From Flavobacterium sp. GSB-24 (GTDB taxonomy: Bacteria > Bacteroidota > Bacteroidia > Flavobacteriales > Flavobacteriaceae), in NCBI RefSeq assembly GCF_027924665.1, contig NZ_AP027043.1:496001-560000 (forward strand): a stretch of 64,000 nucleotides of DNA, read 5' to 3'. Every line of letters starts with the position of its first letter. Positions within the stretch are counted from its first letter, which is position 1. Shown piece after piece: positions 24,166 through 32,758 of this stretch. The notes under the pieces are model-generated. The model did no database searches and had not been told where the DNA came from. It saw nothing but the letters and a program-made list of their open reading frames with translations. Made by a program: the position numbers and the translations under genes.

Positions 24166-25425
24166 ATGAGAGTATTTAAATTTGGTGGAGCATCGGTAAA
24201 AGATGCAGATGGAATTAAAAACGTATACGACGTTTTACAGAAAGTGGGTTATGAAGATGTAATTTTGGTAGTTTCGGCGATGGGTAAAACTACAAATGCT
24301 CTTGAAGTTGTTATCAAAAATTATTTTGACAAATCGGCAGAATTAAGTTCTTCTGTACAAGAAATAAAAAAATATCACAATCAAATATTATTAGATTTAT
24401 TTGAAGACGAAAAACATGAGGTTTTTGCTGCCGTAAATGCGCAGTTTGCTGAATTGGAATATTTTTTATCGCATAATAAATCTCCAAACTATAACTTTGT
24501 TTACGATCAAGTAGTAAGTTTTGGTGAATTAATTTCGACTAATATCTTAAGTCATTTCATGAATTTCATGGGAATTCAGACGCAATGGCTTGACGTTCGT
24601 AATTTCATCAAAACCAATGCAAATTATAGAGATGCAGAAGTAGATTGGGAAACTACACAACAGCTTATCAGTAAAAATGTTCCTAGAAAAACATTAAATA
24701 TTACTCAGGGATTTTTGGGTGCAGACGAGAACAATTTCACTACAACTTTAGGACGCGAAGGTTCTGATTATACTGCTGGAATTTTTGCTTACTGCTTAAA
24801 TGCTGAAAGTGTTACAATCTGGAAAGACGTTCCTGGAGTTATGAATGCCGATCCGCGTTATTTTGAAAATGCGAGTTTATTGAACCAGATTTCATATCGT
24901 GAAGCTATCGAATTGGCATTTTATGGTGCAACAGTAATTCACCCAAAAACATTACAGCCATTACAGAAAAAAGAAATTCCGTTATACGTAAAATCTTTTA
25001 TCAACCCTTTATTAAAAGGAACTTGTGTTTCTAAAGGAGTTGATTTGGAACCACAAAATCCGTGTTTTATTGTAAAAAGGGAACAGCTTTTAATTTCACT
25101 TTCATCAATTGATTTTTCTTTTATAATGGAAGAAAATATCAGTGAGATCTTTGGATTATTCCACGAATTTAAAATCAAAGTAAACTTGATTCAGAATTCT
25201 GCGATTAGTTTCTCTGTTTGTGTGGAAGATAAATTTGGAAATTTCAACGATTTGAATGCGATTCTTTCGAAAAAATTCAAAGTTGATTTCAATGAAAATG
25301 TAACACTTTACACTATCCGTCACTTTAATGAAGACGCTGCTCACACTGTTGAGGCCAACAAAGAAGTTTTATTAAAACAAGTCAGCCGCGAAACGATGCA
25401 GATTGTGACTAAAGAACTAAATTAA
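24166..25425 (+). CDS. Aspartate kinase (monofunctional)
   Basis: 419 aa. First step of the Lys/Met/Thr pathway. The kinase domain begins with the signature KFGGASVKDADGI at 5-17. 'TLGREGSDYTAGIFAY' near 195 binds ATP/aspartate. 'KDVPGVMNADPRYF' near 226 is also family-typical. About 290-419 should form two ACT domains for feedback regulation. There is no fused homoserine dehydrogenase. The upstream gap holds ATCTAAA words and no attenuator-like structure. A clear terminator follows. Confidence 0.93.
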   Translation: MRVFKFGGASVKDADGIKNVYDVLQKVGYEDVILVVSAMGKTTNALEVVIKNYFDKSAELSSSVQEIKKYHNQILLDLFEDEKHEVFAAVNAQFAELEYFLSHNKSPNYNFVYDQVVSFGELISTNILSHFMNFMGIQTQWLDVRNFIKTNANYRDAEVDWETTQQLISKNVPRKTLNITQGFLGADENNFTTTLGREGSDYTAGIFAYCLNAESVTIWKDVPGVMNADPRYFENASLLNQISYREAIELAFYGATVIHPKTLQPLQKKEIPLYVKSFINPLLKGTCVSKGVDLEPQNPCFIVKREQLLISLSSIDFSFIMEENISEIFGLFHEFKIKVNLIQNSAISFSVCVEDKFGNFNDLNAILSKKFKVDFNENVTLYTIRHFNEDAAHTVEANKEVLLKQVSRETMQIVTKELN

Positions 25426-25459
25426 TTTTCTAAGCGTTAATTATTTCAATTCATTATAA

Positions 25460-25492
25460 AAGGTTTCATCTTAATTGATGAAGCCTTTTTTT
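25460..25492 (+). terminator. Terminator of aspartate kinase
   Basis: AAGGTTTCATC (25460-25470), 6-nt loop, GATGAAGCCTT (25477-25487), followed by a T-run. Confidence 0.85.
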
Positions 25493-25543
25493 AATTATAT
25501 TTAGTAGTTTTATCACAAAGTATAAAGTAATTTATCTCATCAT

Positions 25544-25771
25544 ATGATAACCAAAAAATTCATAATAGTCCTTTTACTTATTTTCATTATCATATTCATT
25601 GGTATAGACTTAAGTCCTATATTAAAAAAAGAAAATGTAAATGACATTTCATTTTCAGATTTCAGAAATTCAATTGGTCCTTTCTTAACATTTATTGCAG
25701 TTTTTATAACTTATAAGAAACTATTGAGAAACGAAAAAAATGAAGAAAAACAAAGCACTTCATCATTTTAA
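25544..25771 (+). CDS. Small two-helix membrane protein
   Basis: 75 aa, hydrophobic at 5-27 and about 47-60, with a polar middle (KKENVNDISFSDFRNSIGP) and a strongly charged tail (RNEKNEEKQSTSS). No family is recognised. The A/T-rich codon use is similar to its neighbours. It sits alone between the aspartate kinase terminator and the promoter of the next gene (72-bp gap), so it is either a genuine small gene or a remnant. Confidence 0.45.
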   Translation: MITKKFIIVLLLIFIIIFIGIDLSPILKKENVNDISFSDFRNSIGPFLTFIAVFITYKKLLRNEKNEEKQSTSSF

Positions 25772-25813
25772 AAACTCAAAATTTCTGTTTCTATTTTTCC
25801 CAATTATAAATAC

Positions 25814-25821
25814 TACTTTTG
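25814..25821 (+). promoter_or_regulatory. -7 element of the large outer-membrane gene
   Basis: TACTTTTG, exact TAnnTTTG, 21 nt before the start at 25843. Confidence 0.55.
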
Positions 25822-25842
25822 ACTTTTCAGAGTTAAAGTATT

Positions 25843-28800
25843 ATGTTGAAAAAATTACTGTTTTTGACGGTTTTCATCTGGTTTTCTGCGCTTCAGGCTC
25901 AGGAAACTGAATCGCTGTACAAAACCAAAAAAATAGTAACCTCAAAAGACACCATTCGGCTGGAAAAAGTGAGTATTAATTCCAGTTTCTTCGAGCTTTT
26001 AAATATCAAAAACGAACCGATTGATTCGACTTTCTACAAAATTGATTTTCAAAAAGGCTTTTTACTTTTAAATGAAAAATTCCAATCTGCCTCTGACACT
26101 TTAATTGTCAACTATCTAAAATATCCCGATTTCTTAACCAAAGAATACAGTCTTTACAAATCGGATCAGATTGTAAGCAGCGACGTTGGAACCGAAAAAT
26201 TGTACCGAATTGATAATAATGCAAATGCTAAAAAAGTAACGCCTTTTGATGGTTTGAACACTTCTGGAAGCATTACGCGAGGCATTACAGTTGGGAATAA
26301 TCAGAGCACGGTTTTAAATTCCAATTTAGATTTACAGATTACGGGTAAAATTTCAGATAAAGTCAGCTTGAGAGCTTCTCTTCAAGACAATAATATTCCC
26401 CTGCAGGATGGCGGTTATTCGCAAAAGCTGGATCAGTTCGATAATATTTTCATGGAACTTTTCAGTGATGATTGGAACATTCGCGCAGGCGATGTTTTCT
26501 TAGAGAATCGCAAAACACAATTTTTAAGTTTCAATAAAAAGGTTCAAGGAATTTCTGCCAGCTTTGATTTTGATACCGAAAAAAGTAAAACCAATGTTTT
26601 TGCATCAGTTGCTTTTGTAAAAGGACAATATGCTAAAAGTACTTTTATAGGTCAAGAAGGAAATCAAGGTCCGTATAAACTAAAAGGTCAAAACGGTGAG
26701 TTATATGTTTTGGTTATTTCAGGTTCAGAACGTGTTTACGTAAACGGTGTTTTGTTAAAACGCGGCGAAAACAACGATTATGTAATTGATTATAATGCTG
26801 GAGAAATTGTTTTTACTTCGCTTTTCACCATAACTTCAGAAATGAGGATTAATGTAGAATACCAATATTCTGAAAGAAATTACAATCGATTGGTAACATA
26901 CGCCGGTGCCACACACGAAAATAAAAACTGGAGTTTTGGCGGTTATGTCTATTCTGAAAATGACATGAAAAATCAACCTTTGCAGCAAAATCTTTCTACA
27001 GAACAAGTCCAGATTTTGAGTGAAGCTGGAGATAACATCAATTTAATGAAAGCGCCTTCTGCCTACGAAGATAGTTATGCCGACAACAAAATCTTGTATA
27101 AAAAAACATTGGTAAATTCAGTGGAAGTTTATGAATATTCTAATAATCCAGCCGATGTTCTGTACAATGTAAGATTTAGTCTTGTTGGTGCAAATGCTGG
27201 AAATTATATCATTCAAAACAACAATTCTGTCGAACGAATTTATCAATATGCTGCGCCTGTTAATGGAGTTCTGCAAGGAAATTATGAACCAATTGTACAG
27301 CTTGTAGCACCAATTAAACTTCAAGTCGCCACTTTCTTGGGGAAATATAATCCGGACGAGAAAACTTTAGTCGATTTTGAATTGGCTGTGAGCAATAACG
27401 ATCAAAATTTATTTTCTAAAATTGATGATGGCAATAATGAAGGCGTTGCTTTTAAAACAAACATCAAAAAACGACTTTTTTCTAGAAGCTGGAATTTAGA
27501 TGTTTTTGGAAATTATCAATATGTGCAGCAAAATTTCAAATCGGTTGAGCGTTTATATAATATTGAATTTAATCGCGACTGGAACTTAACGGGAACACTT
27601 TTGGGCAATCAAAGTCTGCTGGTTACAGGTTTAAATTTTGATTTATATTCTAAAAAGGAAACTTCTAATATAGGATTAATAAATTATCAGTTTGAGAAAT
27701 TAGATTTCAGCGAAAGTTACACGGGATCCAGACATACAACAACGGCTCTTTTTAAAATAAAAAACTGGACGATCGAAAACAATGGGAGTTTTTTAAATTC
27801 TGATGCAACTGCTTCAACCTCAAAATTCATTCGAAACCAAACCCGAACCAAATATCATTTTGGTAAAAACTGGATTGGAGGCAGTATGCAATTAGAAGAT
27901 AATCAGGAAAAAGATAAAATTACCAATCAGTTTTCAGCTTTAAGCCAAAGATTCTCAGAATATGGCGTTTTTACAGGAAGAGGCGACAGTACTAAAGTTT
28001 TTGTCGAAATAGGCTTTTTACAAAGGAGAAATGATAGTTTACAAAACGGACTATTGCAGCACGTTAATAATTCGCAGACTTATTATTTAAAGTCGAAATT
28101 GATTCAAAACAAAAAAACTGATTTAGCAGTTTATGCAAGTTATCGAAATTTAGATTTTACAGATAATACGAGAAAAAACGAACCTTCATTAAATTCTAGA
28201 GTTTTATATAATGATCGTTTTTTCAATCAATTAATGCAGATTGGAACAGCTTACGAAACGAGTTCTGGAACTATTGCACAGCAGGAATTTACGTATGTTG
28301 AAGTTCCAACCGGACAGGGAGTTTATACTTGGAATGATTATAACGGAAACGGAATTCAGGAATTACAGGAATTTGAAATTGCGGTTTTTCAAGATCAGGC
28401 GAAATATGTTCGAATCTTTTTACCGAACCAGATTTATATTAAAACGAACCAAAATAAGTTCTCGCAGTCTTTGACATTGAATCCGCTGCAATGGCAGAAT
28501 GAGAAAGGTTATAAAAAAATATTATCTTATTTCTACAATCAGACTTCTTTTATAATGGATCGAAAAGTAAAAAGCGAAGGCGAAAAGCTGGAACTTAATC
28601 CCTTTGATTCCTCTGAAGAAAATATTTTAGGATTGAATTCGAGTTTTAGAAACAGTTTGTTTTACAATCGAGGCCGACAAAAACATTCTGTTACGTATTC
28701 TTATCTTGTAAATAAAGGCAAAAGCCTGCTTTCTATAGGTTCGCAAAATGTCCGCAATTATTCGCATCAGCTTCAATATACTCATTTGTATCAAAAAAGC

Positions 28801-29277
28801 TGGCTGTTTAATCTTTTTAGCAAAACCATAAAAACTGATTTGGTTTCTGAAGATTTTACTGAGAAGAATTACGACATTAATGGCTGGCAGCTCGCCCCAA
28901 AAATTAGTTATTTGTTTTCTAAAAACACCAAATTGGATTTCTTTTATGAGCTTCAAAACAAGAAGAATCAAATTGGCAATTTTGAAACTTTAAAACAAAA
29001 TAGAATTGGAACTTCTTTTTCTTATGCAGGCGAAAAGAAAGTAACCGTAAATGGAGAATTTTCTTTTTATGAAAATAAATTTAATGGAAATGAATTTTCA
29101 TCTGTCGGTTTTCAGATGCTTGAAGGACTGCAGGCTGGATCAAATTTAGTTTGGAAACTTCTTCTGCAAAAGAATATTACGTCTTTCTTAGATGTTAATT
29201 TAAATTATCAGGGCCGTAAAAGCGAAACAGGAAATACGATTCATACAGGAAATGTTCAGCTTCGTGCATATTTTTAA
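25843..29277 (+). CDS. Very large outer-membrane beta-barrel protein, uncharacterised
   Basis: 1144 aa. Signal peptide (about 1-19, ending LQAQ). Then comes an N-terminal domain and a core that begins 'GSITRGITVGNNQSTVLNSN' near residue 145, followed by 'ISDKVSLRASLQDNNIPLQ' and 'VFLENRKTQF'. The segment 'ERVYVNGVLLKRGENNDYVIDYNAGEIVFT' near 300 resembles repeats of the gliding/T9SS translocon protein SprA and related Bacteroidota outer-membrane proteins. The C-terminal ~700 residues are alternating aromatic beta-strands ending in F. No T9SS sorting domain is present. It is probably a barrel, and its function is unknown. It is far shorter than SprA and should not be called sprA. Confidence 0.75.
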   Translation: MLKKLLFLTVFIWFSALQAQETESLYKTKKIVTSKDTIRLEKVSINSSFFELLNIKNEPIDSTFYKIDFQKGFLLLNEKFQSASDTLIVNYLKYPDFLTKEYSLYKSDQIVSSDVGTEKLYRIDNNANAKKVTPFDGLNTSGSITRGITVGNNQSTVLNSNLDLQITGKISDKVSLRASLQDNNIPLQDGGYSQKLDQFDNIFMELFSDDWNIRAGDVFLENRKTQFLSFNKKVQGISASFDFDTEKSKTNVFASVAFVKGQYAKSTFIGQEGNQGPYKLKGQNGELYVLVISGSERVYVNGVLLKRGENNDYVIDYNAGEIVFTSLFTITSEMRINVEYQYSERNYNRLVTYAGATHENKNWSFGGYVYSENDMKNQPLQQNLSTEQVQILSEAGDNINLMKAPSAYEDSYADNKILYKKTLVNSVEVYEYSNNPADVLYNVRFSLVGANAGNYIIQNNNSVERIYQYAAPVNGVLQGNYEPIVQLVAPIKLQVATFLGKYNPDEKTLVDFELAVSNNDQNLFSKIDDGNNEGVAFKTNIKKRLFSRSWNLDVFGNYQYVQQNFKSVERLYNIEFNRDWNLTGTLLGNQSLLVTGLNFDLYSKKETSNIGLINYQFEKLDFSESYTGSRHTTTALFKIKNWTIENNGSFLNSDATASTSKFIRNQTRTKYHFGKNWIGGSMQLEDNQEKDKITNQFSALSQRFSEYGVFTGRGDSTKVFVEIGFLQRRNDSLQNGLLQHVNNSQTYYLKSKLIQNKKTDLAVYASYRNLDFTDNTRKNEPSLNSRVLYNDRFFNQLMQIGTAYETSSGTIAQQEFTYVEVPTGQGVYTWNDYNGNGIQELQEFEIAVFQDQAKYVRIFLPNQIYIKTNQNKFSQSLTLNPLQWQNEKGYKKILSYFYNQTSFIMDRKVKSEGEKLELNPFDSSEENILGLNSSFRNSLFYNRGRQKHSVTYSYLVNKGKSLLSIGSQNVRNYSHQLQYTHLYQKSWLFNLFSKTIKTDLVSEDFTEKNYDINGWQLAPKISYLFSKNTKLDFFYELQNKKNQIGNFETLKQNRIGTSFSYAGEKKVTVNGEFSFYENKFNGNEFSSVGFQMLEGLQAGSNLVWKLLLQKNITSFLDVNLNYQGRKSETGNTIHTGNVQLRAYF

Positions 29278-29340
29278 TGACCTGCGAAAAAGATGACAAA
29301 AAATTGTTTAATTTTAGTTTGAATTTAAACATATAACCTT

Positions 29341-29847
29341 ATGAAAAAATTAGTAATAATCTGTTTTTTAGTTGTTTTCTCCTCTAATTTCTACGCTCAG
29401 GAAACAACAGCAAAAACTGCGAAAAGCAAAACGGAAGCTTCAGCAAAAAAAGCAAAATCAACTGCAGATAAAGCTTCAGCTGATGCAAAAAAAGAAGCTT
29501 CAAAGTCTAAAAAAGCAGCAGACGATGCGAAAGAAGCTTCGGCAAAAGCAAAAAAAGAAACTGCCGATAAAGCAAAAAAGACTGCAGACAAGGAAGCTGC
29601 TAAAGCTAAAAGCGATGCAAAAAAAGCAACAACTGAATCTGACAAAGCTAAAAAAACAGCAGACAAAGCTACAGCTGACGCTACAAAAAAATCAGCTGCA
29701 AAGACTTTGAAGGAAACAAATGAAAAAGCACCAGCTGTTCCAGATAAAGTTACAGGTGAATATAATGGTAAAAAAGTATATACTGGACCAAGAGGTGGTA
29801 AATACTACATTAATAAAAATGGGAATAAAACTTACATTCAGGATTAG
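29341..29847 (+). CDS. Ala/Lys-rich exported protein with a PBCV-adaptor-like C-terminus
   Basis: 168 aa. Signal peptide about 1-20 (ending FYAQ). Residues ~22-122 are almost only A, K, S, T, D and E in repeats such as KKTADKA and KAKKTAD, predicted as a long charged helix or coiled coil similar to histone-H1 or LEA-like sequences. The C-terminal ~35 residues (GEYNGKKVYTGPRGGKYYIN, then KNGNKTYI) resemble the short PBCV-specific basic adaptor domain (PF08789 as I recall it). It probably sits in the periplasm or on the surface. The basic repeats could bind nucleic acid or polyanions, but this is inference. It is monocistronic with a strong terminator. Confidence 0.75.
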   Translation: MKKLVIICFLVVFSSNFYAQETTAKTAKSKTEASAKKAKSTADKASADAKKEASKSKKAADDAKEASAKAKKETADKAKKTADKEAAKAKSDAKKATTESDKAKKTADKATADATKKSAAKTLKETNEKAPAVPDKVTGEYNGKKVYTGPRGGKYYINKNGNKTYIQD

Positions 29848-29858
29848 TTTAAAAGGTT

Positions 29859-29906
29859 CTGAGAGACTAAGGTGCTGAGGCACTAAGGTTCTGAGAATCT
29901 AAGAAA
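29859..29906. repeat. Octameric CTRAGRNN repeat, six units
   Basis: Six successive 8-nt units in perfect register, alternating CTGAG and CTAAG starts. The first begins 12 bp after the stop of the Ala/Lys-rich gene. It is the left arm of an inverted pair with 29957-29996. Confidence 0.85.
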
Positions 29907-29915
29907 CACTATTTG

Positions 29916-29942
29916 AAGCCGAACTATTGTTCGGCTTTTTTT
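29916..29942 (+). terminator. Terminator of the Ala/Lys-rich gene
   Basis: AAGCCGAAC (29916-29924), TATT loop, GTTCGGCTT (29929-29937) and a run of Ts. It lies exactly between the two octamer arms. Confidence 0.9.
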
Positions 29943-29956
29943 TCATAAAAAAAATA

Positions 29957-29996
29957 CTCAGAACCTTAGTACCTCAGCATCTTAGAACCTTAAAAA
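29957..29996. repeat. Octameric repeat, inverted arm, five units
   Basis: CTCAGAAC, CTTAGTAC, CTCAGCAT, CTTAGAAC and a decayed fifth unit, all in 8-nt register and in reverse orientation to 29859-29906. Confidence 0.8.
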
Positions 29997-30081
29997 AAAT
30001 ATTGACTTAATAATTTAGTAATATCCTTAAAATAACATAGAAAACATATTTCTTTATCTTCGTTTTTAAAAAGCGTTAAAA

Positions 30082-31161
30082 ATGAGCATTGATTATTCTG
30101 CGAATAAAACTATTTTAGTAGCTCCATTAAATTGGGGACTTGGCCATTCAACTAGATGCATTCCTATCATTAAAGCGCTTCAGGAGAATAATTATATTCC
30201 CATTATCGCTTCAGATGGTGTTGCTTTGGCTTTGCTGCGAAAAGAGTTTCCTTATATACAAACTTTAGAACTGCCTTCTTATCATATTGAATATGCAAAG
30301 AATGGTAAAAACTTTAAATGGAAGCTGATCAAAAATCTTCCTAAAATGATTACTGCTATTTTAGATGAGAAAAAAATGGTCAATAGCTGGATCAAAAAAT
30401 ACGGTATTGATGGTATAATCTCAGACAACAGATTAGGGGTTTTCAGCAAAAAAGTGCCTTCTGTTTTTATGACGCATCAATTGAATGTGATGACTGGCAA
30501 TACTACTTGGTTTACGAGTAAATGTCATCAGCATTTTATTAAAAAATATACTGAATGCTGGGTTCCTGATACAAATGATGAAGTAAATCTTACCGGAGAT
30601 TTAGGTCATCTTAAAAACAACGACCTCAATTTAAAATATATTGGACCGCTGAGCCGCATGAAGAAAAAGGATACTCCTAAAATATATGATCTAATGATTA
30701 TATTATCGGGACCTGAGCCACAGCGTACTTACTTAGATGAAAAGCTGCAGAAAGAAGCTGCTAAATATCCTGGTAAAGTAGTTTTTGTACAGGGAATTAT
30801 TCAAAAATCACAGGAAAAATGGCAGGCAGGAAATATAACGTATTATAATTTCATGAACTCAAAACAGCTGGAACAAACTTTTAACGAAAGTGAGTTTGTA
30901 TTATGCCGCTCGGGTTATACTACTGTAATGGATTTAGCCAAATTGGGTAAAAAAGCTTTTTTTATTCCAACTCCTGGTCAATATGAACAAGAATATCTGG
31001 CGATAAAACTTCAAGAGGAAAATTTAGTACCGTATGCCATGCAGGACGACTTTACTATTGAAGATTTATCAAAAGTAAAGTCGTTTAAAGGATTGTCCCA
31101 ATTTGAAAATAATATCGACTGGGATTCCTTATTTACTGTTTTCGAGAATAATTCTCATTAA
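30082..31161 (+). CDS. Glycosyltransferase, MurG/UGT-like GT-B fold
   Basis: 359 aa. The N-terminal half begins 'ILVAPLNWGLGHSTRCIPIIKAL' (the GxGHxTR acceptor-side loop as in MurG-like enzymes). The C-terminal half holds 'YNFMNSKQLEQTFNESEFVLCRSGYTTVMDLAKLGKKAFFIPTPGQYEQEYLA', the nucleotide-sugar site pattern with the E-Q-x-x-A ending. Membrane-associated cytoplasmic transfer of a sugar onto a lipid acceptor is the likely role. The acceptor and sugar are unknown. It is a single gene. TATCTTCG (30055-30062) is a near-consensus -7 element 20 nt upstream. Confidence 0.82.
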   Translation: MSIDYSANKTILVAPLNWGLGHSTRCIPIIKALQENNYIPIIASDGVALALLRKEFPYIQTLELPSYHIEYAKNGKNFKWKLIKNLPKMITAILDEKKMVNSWIKKYGIDGIISDNRLGVFSKKVPSVFMTHQLNVMTGNTTWFTSKCHQHFIKKYTECWVPDTNDEVNLTGDLGHLKNNDLNLKYIGPLSRMKKKDTPKIYDLMIILSGPEPQRTYLDEKLQKEAAKYPGKVVFVQGIIQKSQEKWQAGNITYYNFMNSKQLEQTFNESEFVLCRSGYTTVMDLAKLGKKAFFIPTPGQYEQEYLAIKLQEENLVPYAMQDDFTIEDLSKVKSFKGLSQFENNIDWDSLFTVFENNSH

Positions 31162-31194
31162 AAATCCGTATTTATCTATGTCTTTACTATAGAG

Positions 31195-31240
31195 AATCCG
31201 TTTAATCTGCGTCAAAATCAGAACACAGATTAAACGGATT
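31195..31240. terminator. Bidirectional 15-bp perfect stem between convergent genes
   Basis: AATCCGTTTAATCTG (31195-31209) and its exact complement (31226-31240), followed by TTTTTA. It lies between the glycosyltransferase (+) and porin (-) stops. The words resemble a dispersed flavobacterial intergenic repeat reused as a terminator. Confidence 0.8.
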
Positions 31241-31284
31241 TTTATTCGCAAAATCACTAATTAACAGGGATTTATTTTTATTCT

Positions 31285-32595
31285 TTAGAAATTAAACTGC
31301 ACTTGTAATCTTAGAACGTTTCCTTTCTGTCTATTTATTGGGAGTGCACTGTCTTCAAAAGTTCTGTCTGCAATTACATAAGATGCTGTTAATTCGAAAG
31401 CTTTAATTGGCTGCCACTCGACACCTAATTCATAATCTCTAACCACATAACTTCTGGCATCTTTCTCGTATTTTTTTCCTCCGTCATAATATTGAAATTT
31501 GGCGAAAGGATAAACATGTTGTTTTTTAATGTCCCATTTGTAGTTTAATAAAACGTATCCTCCATTCAAATCTGTTTCATCAACTGTATTGGTTTGTGGA
31601 TTGTATCGAGGTCCTCTTCCTATGTTATATTCTGTCTGGATTCCGAATGGTTTTGGATATAAAACAAATGTTGCTCCTACCCTTTGGTCTTTTACATACT
31701 GCGGATCGTTTACTATAACTCCAGATGATATTTCTCCCGTAAAAGCCCATTTTCCTGTGTAAGCCTGAATTCCTGGTTCGATAATCTGACTTCCAATTAC
31801 AAATGGATACGTTACTCTTGCAACCACATTTAGATCTCTATTTCCGTCCAGTTTATTTGCAATCTGCCCATTGTAAACTCCAAAAGCAAATACACCAAAA
31901 TCACCCGAACCTTTATAGCCATCTCTAACCAGCATCGCAAAACGCTCTCTAATTTCGGCTGGTGCCCAGTAAAAAAATATCCCTAAATCACGCTCATTTG
32001 CTATTGAACTATTTATAGCATCGGCACGGTCTAAAGTCAAACGCTGCGAACTTGACTGCATGTTTTCAAATCCATATGGAATTTTACTCTGCCCAACACG
32101 AACTCGGTACTCTTTTTTCTTATCAAAAGAAAGATCAAAATAAAGGTCACGAATTTGTACAAAATTTTGAATTCCTGTACTTGGCGAACTCGCAAAATCG
32201 GGTTGGAAATAGAAAAACACATTTGGATGAACCTGACCCGAAAACACTAAACGCGCACGGCGGATAAAAAGTCCATTGTTTGCTTTTGCATCTGGAGCTG
32301 TAGAAGTTGTTCCCCAGGATTTATCGCATTGATCGCAGGAAACTTTGTCGTTTGTAGAAAAAAGTCCGTTGTACCTGATTTGCGCATAACCTCTTAAAGA
32401 GATTCTGTCATACCAATGTTCTTCAACTCCTCCTCCAGATTTAGTCTCCGGAAGTTTTGCTTTGTTGATAGAATCTAAAATACGCATTACTTCGTTTTTT
32501 ACATCCTGTTTATTTAGTTCTTGTTTGTTTGTTTCCTGCGCATTAGCGGCACAAGTTATCAGCAATAAAATGGCTGCTATTTTTCTTTTTATCAT
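31285..32595 (-). CDS. Phosphate-selective porin, OprO/OprP family
   Basis: 436 aa from the ATG 32595-32593 (MIKRKIAAILLLITCAANAQ, a signal peptide). Upstream in-frame codons lie inside the 5' leader and are rejected. After a short helix/coiled region comes the barrel: 'ISLRGYAQIRYNG', 'FIRRARLVFSGQVHPNVFFYFQPDF' (OprP-type strands), and the final strand 'GNVLRLQVQFNF' ending in F. It should let phosphate or polyphosphate cross the outer membrane. It lies directly downstream of phoR and has three 7-mer repeats in its promoter at 32642-32670. Phosphate control is inferred from these. Confidence 0.9.
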   Translation of the reverse strand: MIKRKIAAILLLITCAANAQETNKQELNKQDVKNEVMRILDSINKAKLPETKSGGGVEEHWYDRISLRGYAQIRYNGLFSTNDKVSCDQCDKSWGTTSTAPDAKANNGLFIRRARLVFSGQVHPNVFFYFQPDFASSPSTGIQNFVQIRDLYFDLSFDKKKEYRVRVGQSKIPYGFENMQSSSQRLTLDRADAINSSIANERDLGIFFYWAPAEIRERFAMLVRDGYKGSGDFGVFAFGVYNGQIANKLDGNRDLNVVARVTYPFVIGSQIIEPGIQAYTGKWAFTGEISSGVIVNDPQYVKDQRVGATFVLYPKPFGIQTEYNIGRGPRYNPQTNTVDETDLNGGYVLLNYKWDIKKQHVYPFAKFQYYDGGKKYEKDARSYVVRDYELGVEWQPIKAFELTASYVIADRTFEDSALPINRQKGNVLRLQVQFNF

Positions 32596-32625
32596 TAGTT
32601 CTGTAATTCCCTTAATTTCAGGATG

Positions 32626-32670
32626 CAAAGATGGAGCACCTATGTTAAGAAATCATTAACCAGATGTTAC
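32626..32670 (-). promoter_or_regulatory. PHO-box promoter of the porin
   Basis: On the minus strand the 7-mers GTAACAT (32670-32664), TTAATGA (32659-32653) and TTAACAT (32648-32642) are separated by exactly 4 nt, an 11-bp period. A -7-like CATCTTTG lies at 32633-32626. The TAA of the three repeats starts 36, 25 and 14 bp before the -7 box. The receptor and lipoprotein promoters use the same phase. Confidence 0.75.
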
Positions 32671-32758
32671 TATAATAAAAATTTAATGTTATGGCCGAAA
32701 ACGAAATGTTGATTTATTGTTAAACACCTTCATTTTAGGGCTTTCAGCAAAAATGACG

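Noticed and set aside
29372..29710. Long open frames in other frames of the Ala/Lys-rich gene
   Set aside because: GCA/AAA-rich repeats rarely form stops in any frame. Only the frame with signal peptide and C-terminal domain is credible.
29859..29996. Possible CRISPR array
   Set aside because: The units are 8 nt without spacers. No repeat-spacer structure and no cas genes anywhere in the window.
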